Shown one piece after another: positions 45,163-56,424 of a stretch of 64,000 nt of DNA. Positions within the stretch are counted from its first letter, which is position 1. Each line of letters starts with the position of its first letter. The notes beneath the pieces are model-generated. The model was not told the origin of the DNA and ran no database searches. It saw nothing but the letters and a program-made list of their open reading frames with translations. The stretch spans positions 62,001 to 126,000 of the forward strand of contig CAXKVR010000140.1 in assembly GCA_964058845.1 (NCBI GenBank), written 5' to 3'. Source of the DNA: Carex sylvatica. Taxonomy: Eukaryota; Streptophyta; Magnoliopsida; Poales; Cyperaceae. The translations under genes were made by a program, and so were the position numbers.

Positions 45163-46416
45163 CTATACAAAGCTGGGCTGAAACCACATAGCTGGTGCAG
45201 TTGGCCAAAGTCGTGGACTCTCACCAAGATCACGCACCACCAGCTTAGACTTGCCATCATCCAACTTGGTAAAATAGATGCCGTAACATGCTTCACCCTT
45301 ATCTTTACCTGCAGATGGTATGCACACATACTCCATATACATACAACCCCCACGAAGCAAGTCCCAATCGTCAGAGCAGACGGCCAAGCAGTGGTGGTTA
45401 TCCCCATAGAAAATGGTTGTGTTGCTTGTGTCAGTAATCTGACGTATCCCCAATGACTGCTCTAGGAACTGGTACAACTCAATTTTTTGCTTAGGGCCCT
45501 CCTCAGTACCCTTGTTTGTCTCATCTGAGAGATCATCTTGATCTTCTTGAGCGACTACTTCTTCTCCTCCATCTTCACTTTTGGTTTGATGGACAACAAC
45601 CATGTAAACCCCTGATTTCCCTTCCAGTAAAATCTTGGTAACAGATTGTAACTCTTGCGGGAATGAGCAAACAATCCTCCTCCCAGGATCATTGAGGTGG
45701 TAAACCCTCAGGACTCCTTCATGAGAGAGCAAATAAAACCGTCCATCATGGTAAGTCGCATCTGCAAACGCTGAGGTTCTTATCTCCCTAGGTTGCATGT
45801 TGATCATTGTCCAGCAAGTATCACCAACCCGGCAAAAGAAGGTCCGGCAGGTTCTCTGAAGGAACACCATAATCAAGCAGTTTGGGTCGGTGAGATCTGT
45901 GGAGAAAGACAACTTGCTGATAACAAAGTTACCAATGTATGGCTCAAACCAATAGCTAGCTTCAAATTGGCAATCCTCTTTGTCAACCCCGAAAACTTTC
46001 ACTGGAGTAGTAAACGGAGGAAGGTGGATACGAGCCCGAGTTAATGGGTTAAACAAGAAAACCTCTGTACCTTGAATGGCCACAAGCACGAGCCAACCAC
46101 GATATGAGGCGCAACACATCTTGCCACTGGTCTCTGGGAGGTGGAGCTTATGCATTTTAGATTGCCAGAGGTCGTAGAAGAGGCGGATTCCGTCATCCTT
46201 TTTGTTGTGTTCTGGATCGGGGTAGTAGGGAATCATGAGCCATGGGAGCTGAGGAGGGAGGTGGTGCGGCTGTGGAAGGGAGGCGGAGCGCCATGGCAAG
46301 CAGACAGCACGAAATCGAACGAAGTCGGTGATGGATTTGACTTTTTCTGAGATTAGTTGAACGGCGACTGTGGGAAGGTGAGCCCAATCGCGAAGAGCGG
46401 ATGCTAGCTTTTCCAT
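45163..46416 (-). CDS. F-box protein with DUF295/KIB1-4 beta-propeller domain, 417 aa
   Basis: A single exon. Residues about 12-50 form the F-box (LPTVAVQLISEKVKSITDFV, FRAVCLPWRS). Residues about 70-400 match DUF295, with IRLFYDLWQSKMHKLHLPET, YRGWLVL, LFNPLTRARIHLPPF, ATYHDGRFYLLS and the terminal LVVRDLGESPRLWP. It is clearly related to the plus-strand F-box gene (same RLFYDL, KLxLPET and LNP/FNPLTRA blocks) but has diverged. It also has an acidic insertion at about 285-320 (EDGGEEVVAQEDQDDLSDE). An SCF adaptor role is inferred from the family. The frame is intact, but a hAT element starts 80 bp upstream of the ATG and a 14.5-kb MULE about 40 native bases further, so its promoter has been displaced. 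Confidence 0.9.
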   Translation of the reverse strand: MEKLASALRDWAHLPTVAVQLISEKVKSITDFVRFRAVCLPWRSASLPQPHHLPPQLPWLMIPYYPDPEHNKKDDGIRLFYDLWQSKMHKLHLPETSGKMCCASYRGWLVLVAIQGTEVFLFNPLTRARIHLPPFTTPVKVFGVDKEDCQFEASYWFEPYIGNFVISKLSFSTDLTDPNCLIMVFLQRTCRTFFCRVGDTCWTMINMQPREIRTSAFADATYHDGRFYLLSHEGVLRVYHLNDPGRRIVCSFPQELQSVTKILLEGKSGVYMVVVHQTKSEDGGEEVVAQEDQDDLSDETNKGTEEGPKQKIELYQFLEQSLGIRQITDTSNTTIFYGDNHHCLAVCSDDWDLLRGGCMYMEYVCIPSAGKDKGEACYGIYFTKLDDGKSKLVVRDLGESPRLWPTAPAMWFQPSFV

Positions 46417-46496
46417 TTTGAAAATATAGCAATGGTTTGTTTTTACTTTTTACTTTTTACTTTTTAGAGAGAAAAGCGGTCGGGGAAGGGTTCGTC

Positions 46497-47096
46497 TAGA
46501 GGTTTGCACCCGGACCGGGTTCGGGCGGACCGGGTTTATCCGGGGTCGGGTACGGGTTTGGGTCGGGTACGGGTAGGTTGGGTAAACGGGTATCTCGGGT
46601 CGGGTATACTCGAGTATAATTTTCAAAAACTGTATCCTACCCGAGTTTTACCCGTGCCCGTGGTACCCGGCACGGGTAGGGCGGTCCGGGTCGGGTACCC
46701 GTTTTTTTTTTTTTTTTTTTTTTAATTTTTTTTTTAGGCGGCAAATTCGAAATTTCAAAAAAATTTAAATTTTTTCGAATTTTTTTGAATTTTTTTGAAT
46801 TTTTTTTGAATTTTTTTGAATTTTTTTTGAATTTTTTTGAATTTTTCTGAATTTTTTTGAATTTTTTTGAATTTTTTTGAATTTTTTAACGGGTACGGGG
46901 TCGGGTCGGGTCGGGCGTAAATCGGACCGGGTTTGCTCGGGTTTTGAACCAAATAACCGTACCCTACCCGTTTTTTACCCGTACCCGTTTACCCGTTTAC
47001 CCGACCCATACCCGGGCTCGGGCACGGGTAACCCGGGTAACGGGCACGGGCGGGTACGGGTCGGGTCCGACCCGGGCGGGTAAAAGCAAACCACTA
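46497..47096. mobile_element. Non-autonomous hAT element, 600 bp, GC-rich ends, TSD GGTTCGTC
   Basis: Begins TAGAGGTTTGC and ends GCAAACCACTA. The exact 8-bp GGTTCGTC flanks it (46489-46496 and 47097-47104). The subterminal zones consist of many CGGGTACGGGT / ACCCGTACCCG units. The centre is T-rich with a GAATTTTTTT unit repeated about eleven times (46776-46888). No transposase. It is inserted in the 5' region of the minus-strand F-box gene. Confidence 0.95.
46776..46888. repeat. GAATTTTTTT tandem repeat
   Basis: A 10-11 bp unit, TTGAATTTTTT, repeats about eleven times in the centre of the hAT element. It gives spurious Lys/Phe/Ile-rich ORFs. Confidence 0.85.
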
Positions 47097-47143
47097 GGTT
47101 CGTCGGCGGAGGTTTAAGCAAGGGAAACCCTATGCGCTATGCC

Positions 47144-47520
47144 CCGAACTTTTTATTAATAGAAAATAAATTAATAAAATATGGAAATATGTATAGGATA
47201 TGAGTTTAGAACGGTACGCCGTCCGGTATTTTAATTAATAAAATTTTTTTTTATTAATAATTAGCAGTTAAAAAAAAATAAAAAATTAAAACTCGGACGG
47301 AAGATCCGTCCGGAATTGAGACCTAAAATAAATATATATATAGGGATGGTACAACATCTTCCGTCCGAGGAGAAAAAAAAATTGAAAACCCGGACGGTGA
47401 GAAAAGACCCGTCCGGAATTGGATTTAAAAAAAAAATCAAACGGTGAATTATAACTCGTCCCACTTTGTCAAAAAAAAAATCGAAACGGTAAAGTAAGAC
47501 CCGTCCAAGAATTTTTCTAT
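47144..47520 (+). repeat. MULE left terminal inverted repeat
   Basis: Matches the complement of about 61080-61622, including GCCGTCCGGTATTTTAATTA and the AACCCGGACGGTGAG-type hairpin units. Internal CCGGACGG inverted repeats recur about every 60-70 bp. Confidence 0.85.
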
Positions 47521-47775
47521 ATATACGTACCGACAGAGACAGAGGTCAGAGAGAAAAGAAGTGACAGAGACAGAAATTCATCTGAAAATATAGGTAATTA
47601 TTTTTAATATAACAAAGTTGAATTTTAAATCGGTAATTTATTAATTATATTTTTTGCTGTGTCATTCTATATATTGTATAAAATAATTTAATTAATATTA
47701 ATTTTTATTATTGTAATAATAATAATATGTTATTTATTCATTATTGTGTAGGTTAATTTATAAAAATAATTAATC

Positions 47776-50453
47776 ATGTTGATGCTGAGGATTTATTTTG
47801 GTGGTGAAATACGACACGGTCGTAAATGAGTAAAGTATAGTATTAGTCCTCGATTCTCATTGAGTGTGACTGATTAATATGGTTGGTATGATGTGAAAGG
47901 TGAAATTTATCGCCAACTTGGATATTCCGAGAATGAATATAACCTAAAAGCACATGCATGGGTTAATGTTGGTACAACAGCCCGACGTTATTATGAGAAA
48001 ATTGAAATCGTGTGCGATCAGAGTTGGAGAGGTATTTATATCCAAAGTATGCGTGCCCAAACCCAGTATACTTTTCTCGATTTATACATTGAGTTGGATC
48101 CAATCATCGGTGAAATACAACCGCAGTTATTCGTTGATAGTATGGTACCGGAAACACAACCAGAACCTCGACAGGCCCAATATAGTGGTAACTATGCGGG
48201 TCCCAGTTTCTTCGAATTCTATCCGACACAACAAACACCGAGGCAAGACCTTTATCTGCATTCTTATCCCAATGTGAACGAGTTGTCACCGTCTGTTCAA
48301 ACAGAATACAATAATCAGAATAACCCATGGATCGATCCACCAGAGGTAGCTGATCCTAATACTAATTTTGATGATGTGCCGCAAAGTGATGACGAAGACG
48401 ATGCTGACTCATGTGAGAATGATGCTGAATGGGATGATGAAAATGATTCAGAAGGGGATGTCTGGAATGATACCTCGACACAATCACACCAAACACCAAG
48501 CGTCTAGGCTGAACATTTTCCCATATCTTACTGTGGTGTAAGTCACCCTGTGGCAAGCTTCAATGACACATCAGCATTTCAACCCGCAGATGTCAACTTC
48601 TTCAGTAGGCCCCAACATCTCCATAATACACTTGCTGTAGGTAATGAGTTCTCTTCAAAAGAGGCTCTACGATTGAAAATAAATGATTATCACATCAGAA
48701 AGAATATTGAAGTAAAAATTACAGAGAGCAATAGAACTGGCATGATAGTCAATTGCAAGGACACCATGTGTACGTGGCGTTTGTATGCCAAGTTGGGATT
48801 TTTTTCATCTAAGTGAGAAATTAGAACAATTTTAGGACCACATACATGTCATGCCGATGCTTCTCGTACTGATCAAGCACAATTAACTGCAGAAATGGTC
48901 GCCAATGTTATACGAGAAGATATTAGGAAAAACGTTGCATTAAACCATTAAAAGCGTTAAAGGGCTAGTCCGTAAAGTCTACAAAGAAATCACTCCCAAA
49001 TATAATAAGTTGTGGCGTGGCCGAGAGCTGGCAATCGCACAACTATTTGGTAGTTGGAAAAAATCTTACAACCTTCTCACTCCACTATTGGAAGCAATTA
49101 AAAGAGACAATCCAGGAACAAAATACGGAGTTACGCACGAACCCACGAGAGATCCAACAGTTTAAGGCAGCTGCGTGGGCTTACGGTCCGTGCATTGCTG
49201 TAGTGCCTCATCTCAGGCTAATCATTAGTATTGATGCATGCTTCCTTTCTGGTAGATATCAAGGGAGATTGCTAATAGAGTGCGGTTACGATGCTGAGAA
49301 CCAGTTGCTTCCTCTGGCTTTTGCATTAATCGGGGAAGAGAGTTTTCAGACATGGGGATGGTTCATGAGGTGGTTACGTATGGAGGTAATTGGTAATAAG
49401 TTCATGTGCGTTGTTTCTGATCGGCACATGGGGATCAAGAAAATATTCACCGATAGATATGGTGATTGGTACGAAGATGGTGGCGAGTGCATTCACAGAT
49501 TGTGCTCACAACACATTGCCGAGAATTTGATGAAAAAAGTACACAATAAAAAACTCTGTGATTTATTTAAAATACTTGTGAACAAAAAGAAGCCACGGAG
49601 ATTTGAGGAGTTCTTCGAAATATTACGAAAGAAAAATCCAGATGTAGTTGCGTACTTAAATAATGACGGTAAATATCAAGACACCAATCATAATAAGATC
49701 CCTAAACCATGGAAGATGTATCAATGCATGGACAACGACGCTCGTTGGGGAATTATGACTACTAATGGATCTGAATCGTTGAATGCAGTATTTAAATATA
49801 GCCGGAGACTGCCAGTTGTTGCACTCATGGAAGACACATATTACAAGTGTCTCGCTTAGTTTAGGGATAGACGAGAGAAAGCAATGGCTCGCCTAGCTAG
49901 TCAACAACTTTGGTCAGAGCTAGTTGAAGAGTTATTAGCAAAAAGAATCAAAAAGTGTCTAGAAATGAATTCCATGCCACTCGGTGTGCACGGTGAACAA
50001 AGAACGAGACGGAAATTTTGCTTATAAAAAAAAACTTTCCGGTATAAGGTCATCATAAGTGATGGAAACATAGCACAATGTGCATGTCTCAAACCACAGC
50101 TTACAGGTATACCATGCACTCATGTACTTGCCATGTGTCGGAACCGGAGATACAACCACAATATATTCGTAAATCATTTGTATTCTGCGAAAACACTTGC
50201 CGAAACTTGGAGTGGCCAATTTCACGGCTTTGCCAACCAATGTGAATGGCCATGTTATGACGGTCTAACTATTGTTCCGGATAAAAACAAAATCAAGAAG
50301 GGTAGGAGAAAACATGCTCGTATAGTCATGACGATGGACGAAATGCAAGGAAGGAGAGTGGGACACCAAGCTAGACATTCGACGTCCGACAGATGTGCAG
50401 CACGTTGGTTAATTTTATTTTCATTTGTGAATTTTGGTTTCATTTTCATTTGA
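47776..50453 (+). pseudogene. MuDR-type MULE transposase, degraded
   Basis: Translation starts at 47776 (MLMLRIYFGGEI, a usual MULE N-terminus) but meets stops at about 47828 and 47873. In order, the frames show an acidic spacer (48360-48470), then the MuDR DNA-binding domain at 48620-48810 (VGNEFSSKEALRLKINDY, IEVKITESNRTGMIVNCK). The region YNKLWRGRELAIAQLFGSW follows at about 49000. The catalytic core has IISIDACFLSGRYQGRLL (first Asp), CVVSDRHMGIKKIF (second Asp), RLCSQHIAENL and TTNGSESLNAVFK. A SWIM zinc finger ends it (CACLKPQLTGIPCTHVLAMC in the 50065-50140 region). Frameshifts near 48790, 48950 and 49160 and stops at 49857 and about 50025 break it. More C-terminal exons lie beyond the nested LTR element at about 56470-56652. 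Confidence 0.88.
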
Positions 50454-50463
50454 AATATATGTA

Positions 50464-52129
50464 TGTTCACACAAAAGCGTATGGTACAAAGTTTCAGTAC
50501 AGCAAGCTGTACCTTTTAACCTTTAATACACCTTCGGTTCAGACTGCAAGTGCACAGTCCTATCGAGTAGTATATAGTCGGGTATCGATCACAGGGACGG
50601 TTCAAATCTAAACCGGACTCTACTTAAATCAGTTAAAGACTAGAAGTGAGAAATGGTTGGTTTTTGGTATTTAATTCCTAATCAGTTCAATAACAGTAAT
50701 TAAATGAAAGACAATAAATAAACTTGGTTTAAATCAATAATAAAAGGCGTTTCCAGGATTTCAGACTTATCTCAGTTCTGCCTCTCAGTCCCTGACACGG
50801 ACCGTGTAGTTTCCTACACGGGTCGTATCAGCTTACACGGGTCGTGTACTCTCGTACACGGGTCGTGTGGACTTCGAGTTAATACACCAGCTACTGTTTC
50901 TTTACGTGGTTCCTTTGTGTAGGGTTCAACTGACCAGACCTAATGTTTTTAAACCTCAATTATCGTATGTTGGTTTATCAATTTGGTATGGAATCTGCAA
51001 TATCTGCCCTCTTTGGGCTCTAAACCTCAACTGTCGTATGTTGGTTCGAGTTACCAAGTTACTTGTTTGGAATACTAAAGGTAACCTCTTATCTGTCGAT
51101 AAGAGGAAATGTTCACCTTTCGGCTACTAGTTGGTTTTCCCTGTCGGATCACTAATCCTACCTCATGTACTTAGTCTGGTTGAAAGATCAAATTGGACAC
51201 AGTACCTTATAGATGTGGCCTCATCTAGTGGTCAAACCAAATAATAATCAAGCAATGCAAACTAAGCAATTAAAATCAATTACAATCAAGTAAACACAAA
51301 TTTCAACGTAAAAATCCAATAACTAGATGCAAAACAAAACATTCGATTACATCTTAACCCTAGAAACTAATAAAACTACTCAAACATAGTACTAAAACAG
51401 ATAACAAAGATAAAGGAATAAGAATTCATTCTAAAACCCGAAGTACAAAGAAGATCCATAACAAAAACTCGCGTCTTTTGCTTCTCAACTTCGTCTCCAG
51501 GCAAAAGCCGTCAATCTCTAACCCTAGAAGTGTCTCTCTGCTCCAGAATTCCTCTCTGGTGCAAGAAATCCCGTTTATATAGGCTTTGGCCGACTTTCCT
51601 TCCTTCAGATTTCTTTCCAGAACTCCAGATTTCTTTCTGGATTTGTCTGATACGACCCGTATCAAAATTGACACGGACCGTACAGAATTTCCAAAAATGC
51701 CAGATTGTAGATCTTCTCGCAAGCTTTCCGAAAAGTGGTCATACACTCAAAACGGAGCTACGAGTCAAAATCTATGACTGTTTTAAGTTCGGATGCTGAA
51801 ATTTCAGCATTGTTCTGGTCTGGTCGAGGCTGATAAGACCCGTACAAGATGTTGTAAGACCCGTACAAGATGTTGTACGACCCGTACAAGATGTTGTAAG
51901 ACCCGGACAAGATGTTGTAAGACCCGTACAAGATGTTGTAAGACCCGTGTCAGAACTTCTCAAATCCAGATTTCTTCTCGATTTCATCTGATTCCTGCAA
52001 AGTAAGAACAAACTTGTAGCAGTACCATAATCTATAGATATTCAATGCAATATGACTGATTTAATGATTCTAAACACAGGTTTTGGTACAAAATATAGGT
52101 CGGAAAGTAGATACGTTTGCGAGATATCA
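50464..52129 (-). repeat. LTR (3' LTR, minus orientation)
   Basis: Plus-strand ends TGTTCACAC and GAGATATCA. Contains palindromic ACACGG-CCGTGT units (50793-50870, 51650-51690) and a 21-bp tandem array (51836-51955). Confidence 0.93.
51836..51955. repeat. 21-bp tandem array GTAAGACCCGTACAAGATGTT
   Basis: About six units of GTAAGACCCGTACAAGATGT(T) in the left LTR. The same array is at about 56129-56245 in the right LTR. Single-base variants (GGACAAG, TACGACC) are shared between LTRs in position, so the array predates insertion. Confidence 0.9.
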
Positions 52130-52141
52130 AATTCCCCCAAG
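52130..52141 (-). other. Polypurine tract of the nested gypsy element
   Basis: The minus strand reads TTGGGGGAATT directly before the LTR start TGATATCTC. It gives the element's orientation. Confidence 0.75.
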
Positions 52142-53159
52142 CTGAAATCTTGCTTGTCCTCAAGCAAAAATCCCAAATCAGGTACCAGGTAAGTCTTTAA
52201 ACTAACTAAATGCAAGATGAATTCCTAATTGTGAAAGCTTACATGAGTTACTATTATCAAGAACCTCGAGAATCACTTTGACAATAATTTGGACTTTTCC
52301 TTAACCAATTTTGATTCACCCCACAAATTTACCAATCAAACTTCAAATTCTGAGATACTTTGATATTTGTAAAGACTAATTACTTAAATTTATCAATATT
52401 TCACTTTTCTTCTGAAACAATGCCCTCGTTTGTGGTGATTTCTTTTTTTTTCTTTTTCGCCTCCCCAAGCTTGAACCAAGCTTAAGTTAGAAAGTCGCGG
52501 ACTTCGTGTGTTGATATATGCAAAAGTCTTTTAATTTTTATCGAGCTCAAAGGCATCCAGATAGATTGTGCCAGTACTCTATTTTATTTTTTTTTAAATT
52601 GGGAGACGAGCTCAAAGGCACCCCTAAGGACTTATTGCCAGTACTCTTATTTTCTCCATCTTTGCAAAATAATTTTTTTTTTCATTTGCATAAGTCATGA
52701 ATACACACATCCACTGGTATTCTCTCATATCAATGGAAATCCCAATCTTTCTATTATTTAAAATCCCATTTCCTTATTTTTAAAGGCATAATTCAGTTTC
52801 AAAAATGCTTTTTCGACATGATTCAAGTTTTCATCTTTTCAAGTTCTCAAAAGAATCTCATTTAAAGCAGTTCTATGGTAAAATATGGGGTTAGTTCTAA
52901 TTAATTTGGGGTCATCCCAACCATAACCAATTTTTTTCACAAAAGTCCTTAATTCTAATAATTCACGCAAGTTTTCCACCTAAAAATATAATTTTTGAAA
53001 AATAAACATGTCCTAAATGCAGATACAGTTTTCTTCTATTCTACCCCCCAAGCTTGAATGAAGCATTGTCCTCAATGCTTGAATTCACACAAGAAAAAGT
53101 AAATAGAAGAAAATATGAAAACTAACCAGGCATAGAGTGAGGTGTGAAGCGGGGGCACC

Positions 53160-54665
53160 TCACCGATCGGTGGGAGGTGGGTCGGGTGGTTTTTGGTGGG
53201 GCGCTGTGTCAAATGTGTCGAATGGATACACCATTCTTTCTTCATAAGGGTCGGGTGGTTTCTTTCTTTTAATGCACCAAGGGACATAATGCATAGACCA
53301 GGTTGGTTGTGCACGGCCCGTATCCTGGTTTGCACGGTCCGTGTGCCTGTGATCATCCGCTGGTAAGGTCTTGTGCATGCATGTGGCTGGGTTCGTGCCC
53401 ATCAGCTTCTCAATAAAGTTTTTGATCACAGTTCGCTGAGTTTGGAAATCCTCTAAGAGTCCAGTAGTGCGATCGAGGGGTGGATCTGAGTAGAGCGCCG
53501 TGTTCTCAAACACTTGCAAAAGAAAAATCCACCTCATATCTTTGAAGTCCTTGATCGAGCATCCGATCGTGCTTATGTGAGCTTTCAATTTCTCCAAGAG
53601 CGTGGCAGTCCGATCAGGGTTGATATCTACATTTAAGATCACAGGACAAGATTTTTCAGGGTCTAGGAACTCATACCTGAAGTTAGATGGAAGAGACTTG
53701 AGCTCAGGAGTTGGTTGCTCTGTCTGGTCATTTGCACGGTCCGTATCAGATGCACTTGACCCGCATGACAACCTCGCATCAGATTCATCAGACCCACATT
53801 CTCTATCCTCCAGGCCTTCGAATTGTGGTACGCGGTCCGTGTGGGATCCATCCGGCTCGCGTCTGAGTTCCTCCAGATCATCTGTTTTCACATCTGTCGC
53901 ATAAAATGATTCCAACTCACTTGTTTCAACCTGCAACTCAAATAAAAAATCAGGGTAATTTTTAACTGAGCTCTCGTATCCCTCGCGGAGTTGTCCCTTA
54001 GCCAATTGATTCACCACGTTGACTGCGCAGCATGTTTCTGGTTCAGCTAGCCTCTGAGGGAAAGGAACATGTGGCTGGTAGGGTGGTGGTTGATTAAAGG
54101 TTGCAAGGTGAGCCATTTGCATATTCATCATCTTGCTTCGAGCAACTAATTGGGCGTTGATTGCTTGCATCTGCTCGAACATCATCTGATTCATCTTCCT
54201 TTGCCCGTGCATAAAGTCACTCACAGCGGGATCAATGTACGGCTCGGGTGAATCGGATTGGAATGGGTGGTTGTTCGAGTTGTCAAATGAAGCATTATTG
54301 TAGAAGTTGTGGCTGTTGTTGCTACTCAAGGGATTGTTGAATGGTGGTCTCAAAAAGTAGGATGATTCATTGTTGAGATAGTTGACCTGCTCGGTTTCTT
54401 CATCCATTTCCGCATGTGGGCAATGCTCGTAAGAATGCCCCTTGTCTCCACACATGACACATGGTTGTGGTCGATGGTTGACTACTTCCTTCACGCTCAT
54501 CTTGTCCAAAGCCTTCTGCATAGCATCCAGTTTGGCAGATAGTGCAGCGATCTAATCAGCCTTATATCGACTGTCTCTTCCTCGAGAAATCTCGCGGCCG
54601 GACCACTGTTGGTTTGATGTCATATTGCCAATCAGATTCATAGCGTATTGGGCTTCTCTGTCCAT
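53160..54665 (-). pseudogene. Gag zinc-knuckle fused to RT-flanking segment (one in-frame stop)
   Basis: The frame starts at 54665 (MDREAQYAMNLIGNM), meets one TAG after about 37 codons, then runs open for 453 codons to 53160. Near 54450 it has a CCHC knuckle, CVMCGDKGHSYEHC (C-x2-C-x4-H-x4-C), as in gag of Athila/Tat elements. An Asn/Gln/Pro-rich spacer follows. Then comes LPSNFRYEFLDPEKSCPVIL and the IGCSIKDFK region, and further on NPATCMHKTLPADDH. These are the segments immediately N-terminal to reverse transcriptase in gypsy polyproteins. Protease, RT core, RNase H and integrase are absent, replaced by about 100 codons rich in HTDRA. Without the one stop it would be a coherent gag-like protein; the open 453 codons suggest recent decay or use of a later start. 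Confidence 0.8.
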
Positions 54666-54756
54666 CAGGGCTCCAAATAAAAGAAATAAAAAAAATAAAG
54701 ATACAAGTTAAAATCTAGATTAAATAAAATAAACAAAATCAAGAAAATAAATGATG

Positions 54757-54777
54757 CCGTCCCCGGCAACGTCGCCA
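54757..54777 (-). other. Primer-binding site of the nested gypsy element
   Basis: The minus strand reads TGGCGACGTTGCCGGGGACG, the PBS form common in plant Tat/Athila elements. It lies six bases inside the 5' LTR end. Confidence 0.8.
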
Positions 54778-54783
54778 AAAACT

Positions 54784-56424
54784 TGTTTTTTTGTGTATGG
54801 TACAAAGTTTCAGTACAGCAAGCTGTACCTTTTAACCTTTAATACACCTTCGGTTCAGACTGCAAGTGCACAGTCCTATCGAGTAGTATATAGTCGGGTA
54901 TCGATCACAGGGACGGTTCAAATCTAAACCGGACTCTACTTAAATCAGTTAAAGACTAGAAGTGAGAAATTGTTGGTTTTTGGTATTTAATTCCTAATCA
55001 GTTCAATAACAGTAATTAAATGAAAGACAGTAAATAAACTTGGTTTAAATCAATAATAAAAGGCGTTTCCAGGATTTCAGACTTATCTCAGTTCTGCCTC
55101 TCAGTCCCTGACACGGACCGTGTAGTTTCCTACACGGGTCGTATCAGCTTACACGGGTCGTGTACTCTTATACACGGGTCGTGTACTCTCGTACACGGGT
55201 CGTGTGGACTTCGAGTTCATACACCAGCTACTGTTTCTTTACGTGGTTACTTTGTGTAGGGTTCAACTGACCAGACCTAATGTTTCTAAACCTCAACTAT
55301 CGTATGTTGGTTTATCAATTTGGTATGGAATCTGCAATATCTGTCCTCTTTGGGCTCTAAACCTCAACTGTCGTATGTTGGTTCGAGTTACCAAGTTACT
55401 TGTTTGGAATACTAAAGGTAACCTCTTATCTGTCGATAAGAGGAAATGTTCACCTTTCGGCTACTAGTTGGTTTCCCCTGTCGGATCACTAATCCTACCT
55501 CATGTACTTAGTCTGGTTGAAAGATCAAATTGGACACAGTACCTTATAGATGTGGCCTCATCTAGTGGTCAAACCAAATAATAATCAAGCAATGCAAACT
55601 AAGCAATTAAAATCAATTACAATCAAGTAAACACAAATTTCAACGTAAAAATCCAATAACTAGATGCAAAACAAAACATTCGATTACATCTTAACCCTAG
55701 AAACTAATAAAACTACTCAAACATAGTACTAAAACAGATAACAAAGATAAAGGAATAAGAATTCATTCTAAAATCCGAAGTACAAAGAAGATCCACAACA
55801 AAAACTCGCGTCTTTTGCTTCTCAACTTCGTCTCCAAGCAATAGCCGTCAATCTCTAACCCTAGAATTGTCTCTCTGCTCCAGAATTCCTCTCTGGTGCA
55901 AGAAATCCCGTTTATATAGACTTTGGCCGACTTTTCTTCCTTCAGATTTCTTTCCAGAACTCCAGACTTTGACCGTACAGAATTTCCAAAAATGCCAGAT
56001 TGTAGATCTTCTCGCAAGCTTTCCGAAAAGTGGTCATACACTCAAAACGGAGCTACGAGTCAAAATCTATGACTGTTTTAAGTTCGGATGCTGAAATTTC
56101 AGCATTGTTCTGGTCTGGTCGAGGCTGATAAGACCCGTACAAGATGTTGTAAGACCCGTACAAGATATTGTACGACCCGTACAAGATGTTGTAAGACCCG
56201 GACAAGATGTTGTAAGACTCGTACAAGATGTTGTAAGACCCGTGTCAGAACTTCTCAAATCCAGATTTCTTCTCGATTTCATCTGATTCCTGCAAAGTAA
56301 GAACAAACTTGCAGCAGTACCATAATCTATAGATATTCAATGCAATATGACTGATTTAATGATTCTAAACACAGGTTTTGGTACAAAATATAGGTCGAAA
56401 AGTAGATACGTTTGCGAGATATCA
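54784..56424 (-). repeat. LTR (5' LTR, minus orientation)
   Basis: Plus-strand ends TGTTTTTTTG and GAGATATCA. Same content as the left copy. It has one additional CACGGGTCGTGTA unit at about 55150-55200 and lacks about 42 bp near 55965. Confidence 0.93.

Larger units (their letters stand above)
50464..56424 (-). mobile_element. Internally deleted Ty3/gypsy (Tat/Athila-like) LTR element nested in the MULE, TSD ATGTA
   Basis: ATGTA flanks it (50459-50463 and 56425-56429). LTRs 50464-52129 and 54784-56424 are near-identical except for scattered changes, one extra CACGGGTCGTGTA unit and one loss of about 42 bp in the right copy. On the minus strand the PBS TGGCGACGTTGCCGGGGACG lies six bases after the 5' LTR and a GGGGGAATT PPT precedes the 3' LTR. 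The interior is only about 2.65 kb with a gag/RT-flank fusion ORF and no protease, full RT or integrase, so it depends on a partner for movement. It sits in an intron of the MULE transposase gene. Confidence 0.93.

Noticed and set aside
46755..46952. Lys/Phe/Ile-rich repeat ORF (KKIQKNSKKFKK-like)
   Set aside because: It is the reverse translation of the GAATTTTTTT tandem array in a hAT element.
51426..51799. Matching 106/92-codon ORFs in both gypsy LTRs
   Set aside because: They occur in both LTRs only because the LTRs are duplicates; a deletion in the right LTR changes the frame content, and no protein family is recognised.
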